This document shows positions 7,465 to 16,082 of a stretch of DNA of 64,000 nt, one piece after another. The position numbers and the translations under genes are program-made. The first letter of the stretch is position 1; every line of letters starts with the position of its first letter. Source of the stretch: Oscillibacter sp. (GTDB taxonomy: Bacteria; Bacillota; Clostridia; Oscillospirales; Oscillospiraceae); NCBI GenBank assembly GCA_003539495.1, contig DPPB01000031.1, positions 1 to 64,000 of the forward strand, given 5' to 3'. The notes beneath the pieces are model-generated. The model was given only the letters and a program-made list of their open reading frames with translations. It was not told the origin of the DNA and did not search any database.

Positions 7465-8721
7465 ATGACAACCATGGAAATCATCCGCCGCACCCGCACC
7501 GCCAGAACCGATCTGCACACCCTAACGGCAGAAGACAAAAACCGCCTGCTCCTGTCCATGGCAGAGAGTCTCCGCCGGCACACAATGGATATCCTTCGCG
7601 CCAACGCCCTGGATGTGGAGGCCGCTCGGGGCAAAATTTCCGATGTGATGCTGGACCGTCTGCGGCTGGATGAGGGCCGCATCGCCGCCATGGCCGACGG
7701 TATATGCGCCGTGGCCCAGCTGCCCGACCATACGGGCCGCATCCTGTCCGAAACGAAGCATCCCAACGGCATGATCATCTATAAAAAACAGGTACCCCTG
7801 GGCCTGGTGGCCATCATCTATGAAAGCCGTCCCAATGTTACCTCCGATGCGGCGGCTTTGGCCATTAAGAGCGGCAATGTCTGCGTTCTGCGCAGCGGCC
7901 GCGAGGCCATCGGCAGTGCCCGGGCTATCACCGCTGCCCTCAAGGAGGGTATCTCCGCTGTAGGCGGTAACCCGGATATTCTCAATATTTTGGATGACAC
8001 CAGCCACGACAGCGCCCGTCAGTTGATGCAGGCCAAGGGCCTGGTGGACCTGCTCATTCCCCGGGGCGGTGCGGGCCTTATCCGTGCCTGTGTGGAAAAT
8101 GCCACCGTCCCCTGCATCGAGACCGGCACCGGCATCTGCCATGTCTATGTGGATGAATTTGCCGATCTGGAAAAAGCTGTAAAAATTATCATCAACGCCA
8201 AAACCAGTCGTCCCTCCGTCTGTAACGCCGAAGAGGTCTGCCTGGTCCATAGGGCTGTGGCAGAAAGATTCCTGCCTATGCTGAAAAAAGCCCTGGTGGA
8301 TGACCGCCAGGCGGCGGGCCAAATCCCCGTGGAGCTGCGCCTTGACCCGACGGCAGCCCGGATCATCCCCGGCACACCCGCCACTGACCGGGATTTTGAC
8401 ACGGAATTCTTAGACTATATCTTGGCCGTGGCTGTGGTGGACAGCGTAGACGCCGCCATCGCCCATATTTTGCAGCACTCCACCGGCCACAGCGAGGCCA
8501 TCGTCACGGAAAATGCCGAAAACGCCCGGCGCTTTGAGGATGAAACGGACAGTGCCGCCGTTTATGTCAACGTCTCCACTCGCTTCACCGATGGCGGCGA
8601 ATTTGGCCTGGGCTGCGAAATGGGTATCTCCACTCAAAAGCTCCACGCCCGGGGACCCATGGGCCTGGATGAGCTGAGTACCTATAAATATATCATCTGC
8701 GGCAACGGCCAGATCCGCTGA
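7465..8721 (+). CDS. proA: Gamma-glutamyl phosphate reductase
   Basis: The 418-residue NADPH-dependent reductase converts gamma-glutamyl phosphate to glutamate semialdehyde, the second proline step. Characteristic segments include [18 protein letters not shown], the Rossmann part [16 protein letters not shown], the catalytic Cys region around [10 protein letters not shown], and the C-terminal [20 protein letters not shown]. Full length for the family. Its ribosome-binding site (GAAAGGAAG) overlaps the end of proB, so the two are co-translated. A long bidirectional terminator follows. Confidence 0.97.
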   Translation: MTTMEIIRRTRTARTDLHTLTAEDKNRLLLSMAESLRRHTMDILRANALDVEAARGKISDVMLDRLRLDEGRIAAMADGICAVAQLPDHTGRILSETKHPNGMIIYKKQVPLGLVAIIYESRPNVTSDAAALAIKSGNVCVLRSGREAIGSARAITAALKEGISAVGGNPDILNILDDTSHDSARQLMQAKGLVDLLIPRGGAGLIRACVENATVPCIETGTGICHVYVDEFADLEKAVKIIINAKTSRPSVCNAEEVCLVHRAVAERFLPMLKKALVDDRQAAGQIPVELRLDPTAARIIPGTPATDRDFDTEFLDYILAVAVVDSVDAAIAHILQHSTGHSEAIVTENAENARRFEDETDSAAVYVNVSTRFTDGGEFGLGCEMGISTQKLHARGPMGLDELSTYKYIICGNGQIR

Positions 8722-8740
8722 CACTCCCTCGCCGCTCTCT

Positions 8741-8792
8741 CATACATAAAACGACCGCCCCCGTCAGTTTCGGGGGCGGTCGTTTATGTATG
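8741..8792. terminator. Bidirectional terminator between proBA and nfnAB
   Basis: The two convergent operons share a hairpin of about 22 bp with one unpaired A (CATACATAAA-CGACCGCCCCCG on the 5' side), AT-rich at its base on both sides. Confidence 0.8.
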
Positions 8793-8798
8793 GGTTTA

Positions 8799-10190
8799 TT
8801 ATTTGTTCAGGAACTCATCGATGGACTTGGCGCCCAGCTTGCCGGCACCCATGGCCAGGATGACAGTGGCGGCACCGGTAACGGCATCGCCGCCGGCATA
8901 GACGCCCTCACGGGAGGTGAGGCCATCCTCATTGACAATGATGCAGCCCTTCTTATTGACCTCCAGGCCCTTGGTAGTGGCCTTGATAAGGGGGTTGGGG
9001 GTGGTGCCCAGGGACATGATGACGGCATCCACAGGAAGGTCGAACTCGCTGCCCTTCTTCTCCACAGGACGGCGGCGGCCGGAGGCATCCGGCTCACCCA
9101 GCTCCATCTCAATGCAGGTCATGGATCTCACACAATCCTGCTCGTCGCCATTGATCTGAACGGGGTTATTGAGGGTCTTGAAGATGACGCCCTCCTCGAT
9201 AGCATGCTCTACCTCCTCGTGACGGGCAGGAAGCTCCTCCATACCGCGGCGGTACACCACATACACCTCGGCGCCCAGACGCTTGGAGCAGCGGGCAGCG
9301 TCCATAGCCACGTTGCCGCCGCCGACAACAGCGACCTTCTTGCCCTTGAGGTCCATGATGGGGGTGTCAGAGTCGGGCTTATAGGCCTTCATCAGATTGA
9401 TACGGGTGAGGAACTCGTTGGCGGAATACACGCCCTTGAGATTCTCACCGGGGATGTGCATAAACATGGGCAGACCCGCGCCGGAGCCCACAAACACGGC
9501 CTCAAAGCCGTTTTCCTCCATCAGCTCGTCGATGGTGATGGTGCGGCCCACAACGATGTTGGTCTCCACCTTCACGCCCATGGCCTTGAGCCCGTCCACT
9601 TCCTTCTGCACGATGGTCTTGGGCAGACGGAACTCGGGAATGCCGTACACCAGCACGCCGCCGGCCAGGTGCAGGGCCTCGTACACGGTGACATCATAGC
9701 CCTTCTTGGCCAGGTCGCCGGCGCAGGTAAGGCCGGCAGGGCCGGAGCCTACAACAGCTACCTTATGGCCGTTGGACTGGGGCTTTTCGGGGGCCTCGGT
9801 GCTGTGGGCGTTGTGCCAATCGGCCACGAAGCGCTCCAGGCGGCCGATCCCCACGGCCTCACCCTTCTTACCCCGGACGCAGTGCATCTCGCACTGGCTC
9901 TCCTGGGGGCAGACGCGGCCACACACGGCGGGCAGGGAGCTGGTCTGATGGATCACCTGATAGGCGCCCTCATAGTCCTTTTCCACGATCTTTTGAATAA
10001 ACTCGGGGATGCGGACATTCACGGGGCAGCCGTTTACACAGGGGTGGGCCTTGCAATTCAGGCACCGGGCAGCCTCGTCCAGAGCCTGCTCCTCAGTGTA
10101 GCCCAGGGCCACCTCCAGAAAGTTATGATTGCGGACGTTGGGGTCCTGAGAAGGCATAGGATTCTTATCCTGACGCATATTCACAGCCAT
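8799..10190 (-). CDS. nfnB: NfnB large subunit (GltA-like), electron-bifurcating transhydrogenase
   Basis: This 463-residue protein belongs to the glutamate synthase small-chain (GltA) family. It has an N-terminal double [4Fe-4S] region (ARCLNCKAHPCVNGCPV; then VCGRVCPQESQCEMHC), followed by FAD (VVGSGPAGLTCAGDLAKKGY) and NAD(P)H (VAVVGGGNVAMDAAR) binding Rossmann motifs. Such proteins are often named homotetrameric GltA, but the partner directly upstream is a DHOD-beta/NfnA-type subunit, one base away. The pair therefore reads as NfnAB, the cytoplasmic NADH-dependent reduced ferredoxin:NADP+ oxidoreductase that couples ferredoxin, NADH and NADPH pools in anaerobes. Confidence 0.9.
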   Translation of the reverse strand: MAVNMRQDKNPMPSQDPNVRNHNFLEVALGYTEEQALDEAARCLNCKAHPCVNGCPVNVRIPEFIQKIVEKDYEGAYQVIHQTSSLPAVCGRVCPQESQCEMHCVRGKKGEAVGIGRLERFVADWHNAHSTEAPEKPQSNGHKVAVVGSGPAGLTCAGDLAKKGYDVTVYEALHLAGGVLVYGIPEFRLPKTIVQKEVDGLKAMGVKVETNIVVGRTITIDELMEENGFEAVFVGSGAGLPMFMHIPGENLKGVYSANEFLTRINLMKAYKPDSDTPIMDLKGKKVAVVGGGNVAMDAARCSKRLGAEVYVVYRRGMEELPARHEEVEHAIEEGVIFKTLNNPVQINGDEQDCVRSMTCIEMELGEPDASGRRRPVEKKGSEFDLPVDAVIMSLGTTPNPLIKATTKGLEVNKKGCIIVNEDGLTSREGVYAGGDAVTGAATVILAMGAGKLGAKSIDEFLNK

Positions 10191-10191
10191 C

Positions 10192-11034
10192 TTACTTTAC
10201 CTCCTTCTTAAAGAGGTTGCAGACCTCTTCGTGCTTATGTACCTCGAAATCGTGATACATCTGGTTGCGCTTGACAGCCAAGTCCCAATCCACCTTCTGC
10301 CCGTCGAAGTCGGGGCCGTCCACGCAGGCGAACTTGGTCTCGCCGCCTACGGTCAGGCGGCAGCCGCCGCACATGCCGGTGCCATCGATCATGATGGGGC
10401 TCATGGAGACAGTGGTGGGCATGCCATAGGGCGCGGTGGTCTTGCAGACAAACTTCATCATGACCATGGGGCCGATGGCGAAAATCTCGTCATACACGTT
10501 ACCGGCGTCCAGCAGCTCCTTCAGAGCCTCAGTGACCAAGCCCTTCTGGCCATAGGAGCCGTCATCGGTGCAGACCTTCAGGACGGAGGAAACGGCCTTG
10601 AACTTATCCTCCAGAATCACCACATCCTTGCTCTTAAAGCCCACCACGGCGTGGACCTCGGCCCCGCAATCGTGGAACTTCTTCAGCACCGGATAGGCGA
10701 TGGCGCAGCCGACGCCGCCACCCACTACGCAGACCTTTTTCTTGCCCTCAGTCTCAGTGGGCTTACCCAGAGGACCGACGAAATCGTGCAGGCAATCACC
10801 CTGCTCCTTGTGGCTGAGCTTTTCCGTGGTAGCGCCCACGGTCTGCACGATGATCGTAACGGTGCCCTTTTCCCGGTCATAGTCATGGATGGTGATGGGG
10901 ATACGCTCGCCATTTTCATCCACCCGCAGGATGATGAACTGGCCCGGCTGTGCCTTCTTGGCCACCATGGGAGCCTCGATCTCATACAGGATCACGGTCG
11001 GCTTCAAGGCTGTTTTTGTAACAATGCGATACAT
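10192..11034 (-). CDS. nfnA: NfnA small subunit (ferredoxin-NAD(P) reductase-like)
   Basis: The 280-residue protein shows the FAD-binding segment QPGQFIILRV, the nucleotide-binding segment VCVVGGGVGCAIAYPVL, and the C-terminal [2Fe-2S] region DGTGMCGGCRLTV followed by FACVDGPDFDG, with three Cys and an Asp, as in NfnA of thermophilic anaerobes and dihydroorotate dehydrogenase electron-transfer subunits. No pyrD is nearby, while nfnB follows immediately, so an NfnAB role is favoured. It is transcribed from a strong promoter at 11109-11137. Confidence 0.9.
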   Translation of the reverse strand: MYRIVTKTALKPTVILYEIEAPMVAKKAQPGQFIILRVDENGERIPITIHDYDREKGTVTIIVQTVGATTEKLSHKEQGDCLHDFVGPLGKPTETEGKKKVCVVGGGVGCAIAYPVLKKFHDCGAEVHAVVGFKSKDVVILEDKFKAVSSVLKVCTDDGSYGQKGLVTEALKELLDAGNVYDEIFAIGPMVMMKFVCKTTAPYGMPTTVSMSPIMIDGTGMCGGCRLTVGGETKFACVDGPDFDGQKVDWDLAVKRNQMYHDFEVHKHEEVCNLFKKEVK

Positions 11035-11108
11035 ACGTTATCTTCCTTCCTCGTTGAGTTCTTTTGGAAAAATACTGTCTTACTTGCCGGAAGTTTGTTC
11101 CAGGGTTT

Positions 11109-11137
11109 ATTTTAACATTAAATTTCCATCCCGTCAA
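11109..11137 (-). promoter_or_regulatory. nfnAB promoter, overlapping the end of the Crp/Fnr gene
   Basis: TTGACG (minus strand, 11132-11137) and TAAAAT (11109-11114) with a 17-base spacer make a near-consensus promoter. The -35 box overlaps the stop codon of the upstream Crp/Fnr gene at 11134-11136. Confidence 0.8.
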
Positions 11138-11799
11138 TTGCTCCGCCCAACATCTCCGGCGAGAATCGTCACCTTTCGGCCCTCGATCCGCACCTCGCCG
11201 CCGTCGCGCATTTTCTTCAGCTCCCGCATCATGGCGCTGCGGTCGGTGGATATGTAGTCCGCCAGGGCACTGAGGGAAAAGGGCAGGGTGAAGCTTCCGC
11301 CGTTTTTGGCCTGCTGCAGAGAGAAATAGCACAACAGCTTATCCCGGATGCTGCGGCGGCTAAGTACCTCCACCCGCTCAGACAGGGCCGATGCCTTCTC
11401 GCTGATAAGGTGGAACATATTCTCTATCATGCGGTTGTGATGGCCGCAGTTTTTTTCACACCGGTTCTCCAGCTTTTCCTCCGGGAAAAACCAAACGCAG
11501 CAGGGCTTTTCACATGTCACGTCCACGCTGTCGCCCAGCACGTTGCGAAACATGAGCATCTCCCCAAACACACCCCCGGGCTGCAGATGCTCTAAAATGG
11601 TGCGGTCTCCCCGCTGGTCCACCCGCTCCACAATGGCCGAGCCTGTTGCCAGCACGCCGATGGTGCGGCGGCCGGAATCAAAATCGTAGACCAGCTCCTC
11701 GGGCTTGAAGCACCGCTCCTGCACCCCGAAGCACTCGTAGATGCGCCGGCACTCCTCCGGTGAGATTCCGTCAAATACCGGCGTTTGGGGAATGGTCAT
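11134..11799 (-). CDS. Crp/Fnr-family transcriptional regulator
   Basis: A 221-residue regulator with an N-terminal cyclic-nucleotide-type beta-roll (about residues 20-120; GSAIVERVDQRGDRTILEHL, GGVFGEMLMF), a long dimer helix and a C-terminal winged helix (LSALADYISTDRSAMMRELK). Several Cys (VTCEKPCC, NRCEKNC) could support a redox or metal centre, but the spacing is not classical FNR. Start 11799 has GGGAGGCGGACT directly upstream and overlaps the 3' end of the PAP2 gene by 29 bases. Its gene abuts the nfnAB promoter, so control of nfnAB is possible. Confidence 0.85.
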   Translation of the reverse strand: MTIPQTPVFDGISPEECRRIYECFGVQERCFKPEELVYDFDSGRRTIGVLATGSAIVERVDQRGDRTILEHLQPGGVFGEMLMFRNVLGDSVDVTCEKPCCVWFFPEEKLENRCEKNCGHHNRMIENMFHLISEKASALSERVEVLSRRSIRDKLLCYFSLQQAKNGGSFTLPFSLSALADYISTDRSAMMRELKKMRDGGEVRIEGRKVTILAGDVGRSN

Positions 11800-12478
11800 A
11801 GTCCGCCTCCCTTTCCGGGCTGTCTGCGCCGCAGCGCAGGCCCCTTTTATCTCTCTTATGGCCGATGATAACATACACGATGATATACACCACACCGCCC
11901 CAGGCAAAACCTGCCGCCAGGTCTATGAAGGCGTGCTGCTTCACCAGCAGCGTAGACGCTGCAATGATGGCAAACCATACGGTACCCAGGACCTGCCAGA
12001 CCCGCTTCAGCTTCGGCGAGTGCCACATGGCGGCAATAGCTGCCACCACACCCAGCACATGAACGCTGGGAAACACATTGGCATTATTATCGGCGGCCCA
12101 GGTCATCTGCAGGATCCAGGTGCAGATATTATGCCGGGGCAGCACCGCCGGGCGCAGGTCCTGTCCGTTGGGCACAAGAAAGCAAAAGAGGGTGGCGGTG
12201 GTGTAGGCGATGGCGATAAACCACATATACCGCCGGAAGCTCTCCGGATCCTTTACAATGAAAAACACACCCAGTACAAACAGCAGGATGCTCCAGCTGT
12301 TGTAGGGAATGACGAAATACTCACAGAAGGGGATGTAGTTGTCAATAGCGGTCTGGGTAGCCCAGTAATTGTCGGTGACCACATGCTCCACAGTGAAGTA
12401 CATAATCAAATATACCGGCATATATAGGCCCCACCACATATGGGGATGGGTTTTAATGAATTGCTTGATTTTTTGCAT
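11771..12478 (-). CDS. PAP2-family membrane phosphatase
   Basis: The 235-residue integral membrane protein has about six hydrophobic segments and a recognisable PAP2 signature: PNGQDLRP as the first motif, NVFPSVHV (the PSxH motif) and a final KQHAFIDLAAG carrying the conserved His and Asp. Such enzymes dephosphorylate lipid phosphates such as phosphatidate or undecaprenyl pyrophosphate at the outer membrane face; the substrate here is unknown. Start 12478 follows TGGAGGATATTC. An extended -10 (TGTTATAAT, TATAAT at 12601-12606 on the minus strand) is the likely promoter. Confidence 0.8.
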   Translation of the reverse strand: MQKIKQFIKTHPHMWWGLYMPVYLIMYFTVEHVVTDNYWATQTAIDNYIPFCEYFVIPYNSWSILLFVLGVFFIVKDPESFRRYMWFIAIAYTTATLFCFLVPNGQDLRPAVLPRHNICTWILQMTWAADNNANVFPSVHVLGVVAAIAAMWHSPKLKRVWQVLGTVWFAIIAASTLLVKQHAFIDLAAGFAWGGVVYIIVYVIIGHKRDKRGLRCGADSPEREADYDHSPNAGI

Positions 12479-12680
12479 GAATATCCTCCAACGCAGCTAT
12501 ACCGGCGAAAAATCCTTTGCCTTTTCCGCCTGTTGGCAGCAAGCTTAGCGAGGTCTTTTAGAGAAGCAGACGCCGCAGGGCTGCAAATAAACACCCTGCC
12601 ATTATAACACATTTCCCGGCAGATGCCATAGGGAGAAACAGAAATATCACAGTTTTTTAACATTTTTTAAATGCGGCGAC

Positions 12681-12710
12681 TTGCGGAAAGGGTCGTTCTT
12701 ATATTATACT
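12681..12710 (+). promoter_or_regulatory. Promoter of the trigger-factor gene
   Basis: TTGCGG at 12681-12686 and TATACT at 12705-12710 with an 18-base spacer; the gene starts 35 bases later behind GAGGAGGA. Confidence 0.6.
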
Positions 12711-12744
12711 GTATGCATCTGTCAAATTTTGAGGAGGACGCAGT

Positions 12745-14001
12745 ATGCTGCTGAACCGTGAAAACAAAGAAAACCGCCAGGTGGTGCTGACCATCCAGGT
12801 GGAGCAAAGCGCCTGGGAAAAGGCCCTGGAGGACGCTTATGAGCAGAGCAAATCTCTTTTTAAAAAAGAGGACGGCTCCTTGCCCACCCGCCAAGAAATG
12901 GAGGAAAAGCACGGCGCGGATGTGTTCTATCAGGACGCGGTGAACAGCACCTTCCCCGTGGCTCTGGTGGAGGCCGTGCGCCAGGAGGACATCAGCGTGG
13001 CCGGGGTCCCGGAGCTGAGCGTGGAGGCCATCGGCCCCGAGGGCTATGTATTCACCGCCCTTATTGATTTGTATCCGGAGGTGAAGCTGGGCCAGTACAA
13101 GGGGCTCTCCGCCCCCCGACCTCAGGTGGAGCTGTCCGATGACGACGTCACCGCCGCCATTGACGAGTATCTGCAGGGCCACCTTACCGAGGAGCACCCG
13201 AAAAAGGCCGCCATGGGCGACGAGGTGGTGCTGGACTTTGAGGGCTTTGTAAACGGCGTTCCCTTTGAGGGGGGCAAGGCCGAGGAATATCCCCTGCTGC
13301 TGGGCAGCGGCTACTTTATCCCCGGGTTTGAGGAGCAGGTGGCCGGCATGGCCGTGGGCGACGAGCGGGACATCCCCGTCACCTTCCCCACCCAGTACGC
13401 CCCGGAGCTGGCGGGCAAGGACGCAGTGTTCCACATCAAGGTCCACAAGATCACCCGCCGGGCAAGGCCCGTCATGAGTGATGATTTTGCCAAATCCCAG
13501 GGCTTTGCCGATGCCTCCGCCCTGCGCCGGAGCATCATGGAGCAGGCCGTGCGCAATAAGCAGCAGGAGGCCGCCGATGCCTACGCCGATGCTCTGGTGC
13601 AGCAGGTCATCGAGGGCATGGAGGTGGAGATCCCGGAGCGGATGGTCACCTGCCAGCTGGATGGGCTCATGCATGACTTAGAGCAGCAGCTGATGCAGCA
13701 GGGCGCCACCATGGACGCCTATCTGGAGATGGCCGGTATCACCCGGGAGGACCTGCGCCGCCAGGCGGAAGCCAGCGCCCGGGCCTCCGTGGAATTTGAG
13801 CTGGCTATGACGGAAATTGCCCGGCTGGAGGACATCCGCTTCACTGACGCGGAGCTGGAGGAGAAATACACCCAGATGTCCGCCCTCTACGGCATGACCC
13901 CGGAGCAGCTGAAGCAGAACCTGCCCATAGAGCGCCTGACTCACGACCTGCGCCTGGCCCGGGCCCGGGCCATTGTGGTGGACAGCGCCAAGCCTCTCTG
14001 A
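12745..14001 (+). CDS. tig: Trigger factor-like chaperone with an altered ribosome-binding loop
   Basis: The 418-residue protein aligns along its length with trigger factor: an N-terminal ribosome-binding-domain fold, an FKBP-type PPIase domain (about residues 145-230; VLDFEGFVNGVPFEGGKA, GFEEQVAGMAVGDE) and a helical C-terminal substrate cradle. The hallmark GFRxGKxP loop that docks on ribosomal protein uL23 is replaced by LFKKEDGSLP at about residues 38-47, and the first ten residues are shortened. No clpP/clpX follows, which is the usual clostridial neighbourhood of tig. It may be a second, divergent trigger factor working off or weakly on the ribosome; whether a canonical copy exists elsewhere cannot be seen. 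Confidence 0.85.
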   Translation: MLLNRENKENRQVVLTIQVEQSAWEKALEDAYEQSKSLFKKEDGSLPTRQEMEEKHGADVFYQDAVNSTFPVALVEAVRQEDISVAGVPELSVEAIGPEGYVFTALIDLYPEVKLGQYKGLSAPRPQVELSDDDVTAAIDEYLQGHLTEEHPKKAAMGDEVVLDFEGFVNGVPFEGGKAEEYPLLLGSGYFIPGFEEQVAGMAVGDERDIPVTFPTQYAPELAGKDAVFHIKVHKITRRARPVMSDDFAKSQGFADASALRRSIMEQAVRNKQQEAADAYADALVQQVIEGMEVEIPERMVTCQLDGLMHDLEQQLMQQGATMDAYLEMAGITREDLRRQAEASARASVEFELAMTEIARLEDIRFTDAELEEKYTQMSALYGMTPEQLKQNLPIERLTHDLRLARARAIVVDSAKPL

Positions 14002-14011
14002 GCCAATAAGC

Positions 14012-14047
14012 CAAAAGCGGAGGAGCCCTATGGCTCCTCCGCTTTTT
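14012..14047. terminator. Bidirectional terminator after tig
   Basis: The hairpin AAAAGCGGAGGAGCC-ctat-GGCTCCTCCGCTTTTT has T-rich tails in both directions. It ends both tig (plus) and the DUF896 gene (minus), whose stop codon overlaps the base of the stem. Confidence 0.85.
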
Positions 14048-14264
14048 ATGACATTTCCTTCTTCCCCGGGGTGAGCTTGCGCTTGTTGCCCTGCTCATCC
14101 ACGATCCAGGTGTTGTCCAGCTCCCGGCGGAGATTGCCCATGATGCTGTTTAGGTACTCCTGCCGCAGGGCGGCCCGCTCCTCGGTCTCCTCCGGGGTCA
14201 GGCCCTGAGGGGTCTTGGCCTTGCGGGCCAGCTCGTTGATCCGTTCTATTTTCTTCTGTTCCAT
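14046..14264 (-). CDS. DUF896 family protein (YnzC-like)
   Basis: A small 72-residue protein, MEQKKIERINELARKAKT onward, with the family hallmark GLTPEETEERAALRQEYL. DUF896 proteins are short helical-hairpin cytoplasmic proteins of Firmicutes; B. subtilis members are in the SOS regulon but their biochemical role is unknown. Start 14264 follows TAAGGAGCG; a longer frame to 14348 has no ribosome-binding site and unlikely composition. It lies 12 bases behind the YlmH-like gene. Confidence 0.85.
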   Translation of the reverse strand: MEQKKIERINELARKAKTPQGLTPEETEERAALRQEYLNSIMGNLRRELDNTWIVDEQGNKRKLTPGKKEMS

Positions 14265-14275
14265 AGAATCGCTCC

Positions 14276-15061
14276 TTATATAAATCGTTTCATCGTAATG
14301 CCCGTACGGCCCTTGCGGCTCTGTCCGCCCACCTCCGCCAGGCAGCACTTACCCAGGCCCCGGATTGTCAGCACATCCCCCTGCTCCACCGAAAAATCCG
14401 GTCTGATGCAGGGCATCCAGTTTACCTCCGCCTTGCCGCTGCGGATCAGCTCCGCCGCTGCGCTGCGGCTGATGGAAAAGCCCGCGGCGGCCACGCTGTC
14501 CAGCCGCAGGGAGGCCACAGTGTCCCGAATCAGCTTCACCGGCTGCTCCGGCACGGCAATCTCCTCCAGCCCGATCTCCGCCACGCGCAGAGGCACCCGG
14601 CCCGCCTGCTTCCATTCCCGCAGGAGGAAGTCCGCCACGCTGCTGCCCACCAGCACATCCGCCCAGTGGGGCGACACCAGAATATCCCCCACCTTCTCCC
14701 GCGTCAGGCCCAGGCCCATAAGGCTGCCTAAAAAATCCCGATGGGTGGGGTGGTCCGTCTCATAGAACCGGCATCGCAGGCACCGCACCGCCGTTTCGTC
14801 CGGCCCATCCATCCAATCCGGCAAAAAGTGCAGCTGCCGGCGCTGGGCTCCCTCGCAGCCGCCCCAAAAGGCAAACCCCTCCCGATCGCCCAGGGCCTGC
14901 ATCAGCTGCCCGGCCAAGGCCTGCTCATGGGGCGAGAGAAATCCGCTCGCCTCCGGCACATTCCGGCTGCGGCAGCGCTCCCAGCCGTCCCATAGGCGGC
15001 CCAGCAGCACCCGCTCCTCCGCCGAGGCGGAGAGTTTATCCAAAAGCTCCCTGCGGTTCAA
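14276..15061 (-). CDS. ylmH: YlmH-like S4-domain RNA-binding protein
   Basis: About 261 residues, the usual YlmH length. The C-terminal S4 RNA-binding domain occupies about residues 180-255 (GFSISRSAAAELIRSGKAEV, then QGDVLTIRGLGK). The N-terminal two thirds match the YlmH/RQC-associated family (DILVSPHWADVLVGSSVADFL), which in Firmicutes aids ribosome-associated quality control. Here it is away from the division cluster where ylmH usually lies. The TTG at 15061 is chosen as start because GGGAGG is seven bases upstream; the ATG at 15067 is only one base from that site. Either could be used. Confidence 0.82.
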   Translation of the reverse strand: MNRRELLDKLSASAEERVLLGRLWDGWERCRSRNVPEASGFLSPHEQALAGQLMQALGDREGFAFWGGCEGAQRRQLHFLPDWMDGPDETAVRCLRCRFYETDHPTHRDFLGSLMGLGLTREKVGDILVSPHWADVLVGSSVADFLLREWKQAGRVPLRVAEIGLEEIAVPEQPVKLIRDTVASLRLDSVAAAGFSISRSAAAELIRSGKAEVNWMPCIRPDFSVEQGDVLTIRGLGKCCLAEVGGQSRKGRTGITMKRFI

Positions 15062-15085
15062 AACCATTCCTCCCATAGTTTGTGG

Positions 15086-15113
15086 TAAAAACGCCCTGCC
15101 AAAGCAGGGCGTT
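15086..15113 (-). terminator. Rho-independent terminator after the Big2 protein gene
   Basis: Stem AACGCCCTGC (15090-15099) pairs with GCAGGGCGTT (15104-15113) and is followed on the minus strand by a T run. It lies between the Big2 protein gene and ylmH. Confidence 0.75.
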
Positions 15114-15128
15114 TTAAAATTTTTACAC

Positions 15129-15917
15129 TCAGTTGACTTTTACGTTGACTCGGACGATGCAGGTCAGCGTCTGCCCGTCTACCGTAGCAGTGAGAGTGGT
15201 TTCTCCCGAAGCAACACCTTTTACCATGCCTGAAGAATCCACCGTAGCAATGGAACTGTCTGCTATGCTCCAAGTCACAGTAGAATCCGTACCCTGTACT
15301 TCCATGAGCGCTTCTTCACCAGCTTTGATAGTAACATCAGTTACTACATTTTTGCCATATGCAGAATAAATGACCAAATCGCTTGGCACATCCGGCGTAA
15401 CGGGATCCGTTGGCTGATCCACCGCTGCCGTCACCGCCACGCGGCAGGTGGCCGTGGTATCCGCCGCCGAGGCCGTTATCACAGCGCTGCCGGTGCTCAC
15501 GGCCTGCACAGTGCCGTTGGCGGAGACAGTGGCCACGGCCTCGTCGCTGCTGGAGAAGGCCACCTTGTCCGCGCCGGAAACCGTAAGCGCAAAGCTGCTG
15601 CCCACGGTAAGCTCCACACTGGTTTTATTCATGGTCAGCACGGCGGGCTCGGGGGTGGGGGCATCCTTTTCGCCGGTAAAAAATGCCGTGATCTGGTTGC
15701 CGAATATGGTATAGGCCGCCAGGCCCAGCACCAGCACCAGGCACACGATCACCACGCCGCCGCCCACCTTGGGCTTGGCCCGGCCGCCGCCGGTGCGGTG
15801 CCCGGCGCTCTTCACGGGCTTGCTGCTATGGCGTTCTTCATCCTCTTGGCAGAAGGGGCAGGTTTTATATGTATCGGAGAACATCTCTCCGCATTTTGGG
15901 CATTTCAGCAGACGCAT
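15129..15917 (-). CDS. Zinc-ribbon membrane protein with two Big2 Ig-like domains
   Basis: The 262-residue protein starts with a cytoplasmic zinc ribbon (LLKCPKCGEMF ... TCPFCQEDEE), a Gly/Lys-rich linker, one transmembrane helix (about residues 53-75) and two extracellular bacterial Ig-like 2 domains (about 92-165 and 175-262), each with the AVATVSANGTVQAVSTGSA-type signature. Such ribbon-TM-Big2 proteins are common in Clostridia and unstudied. Promoter TTGACG/TATAAT (minus, 15973-15978 and 15951-15956, 16-base spacer) precedes it, with GGGAGGATATACA before the ATG. Confidence 0.75.
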   Translation of the reverse strand: MRLLKCPKCGEMFSDTYKTCPFCQEDEERHSSKPVKSAGHRTGGGRAKPKVGGGVVIVCLVLVLGLAAYTIFGNQITAFFTGEKDAPTPEPAVLTMNKTSVELTVGSSFALTVSGADKVAFSSSDEAVATVSANGTVQAVSTGSAVITASAADTTATCRVAVTAAVDQPTDPVTPDVPSDLVIYSAYGKNVVTDVTIKAGEEALMEVQGTDSTVTWSIADSSIATVDSSGMVKGVASGETTLTATVDGQTLTCIVRVNVKVN

Positions 15918-16018
15918 TGTATATCCTCCCAGGCAAATTCTCTACATTCTATTATACGGTTTTCTCCCCATGCGTCAACTGAAAAACATGGAAATTCATC
16001 CTTTTTTTACATTGTTCC

Positions 16019-16047
16019 TTGCTTTTGTCCACTCAGTTTTCTATAAT
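16019..16047 (+). promoter_or_regulatory. udk promoter
   Basis: TTGCTT at 16019-16024 and TATAAT at 16042-16047, spacer 17 bases. Confidence 0.75.
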
Positions 16048-16082
16048 GGAATAAAATGTATTGAAGCGGAGGGTCATCGCCT

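Noticed and set aside
8790..10211. 473-codon plus-strand open frame
   Set aside because: Exactly antisense to nfnB, which has clear Fe-S and Rossmann motifs; no ribosome-binding site or domain in the plus frame.
8799..11034. Glutamate synthase or dihydroorotate dehydrogenase subunits
   Set aside because: No gltB-type large subunit or pyrD is present; the two-gene arrangement fits NfnAB better.
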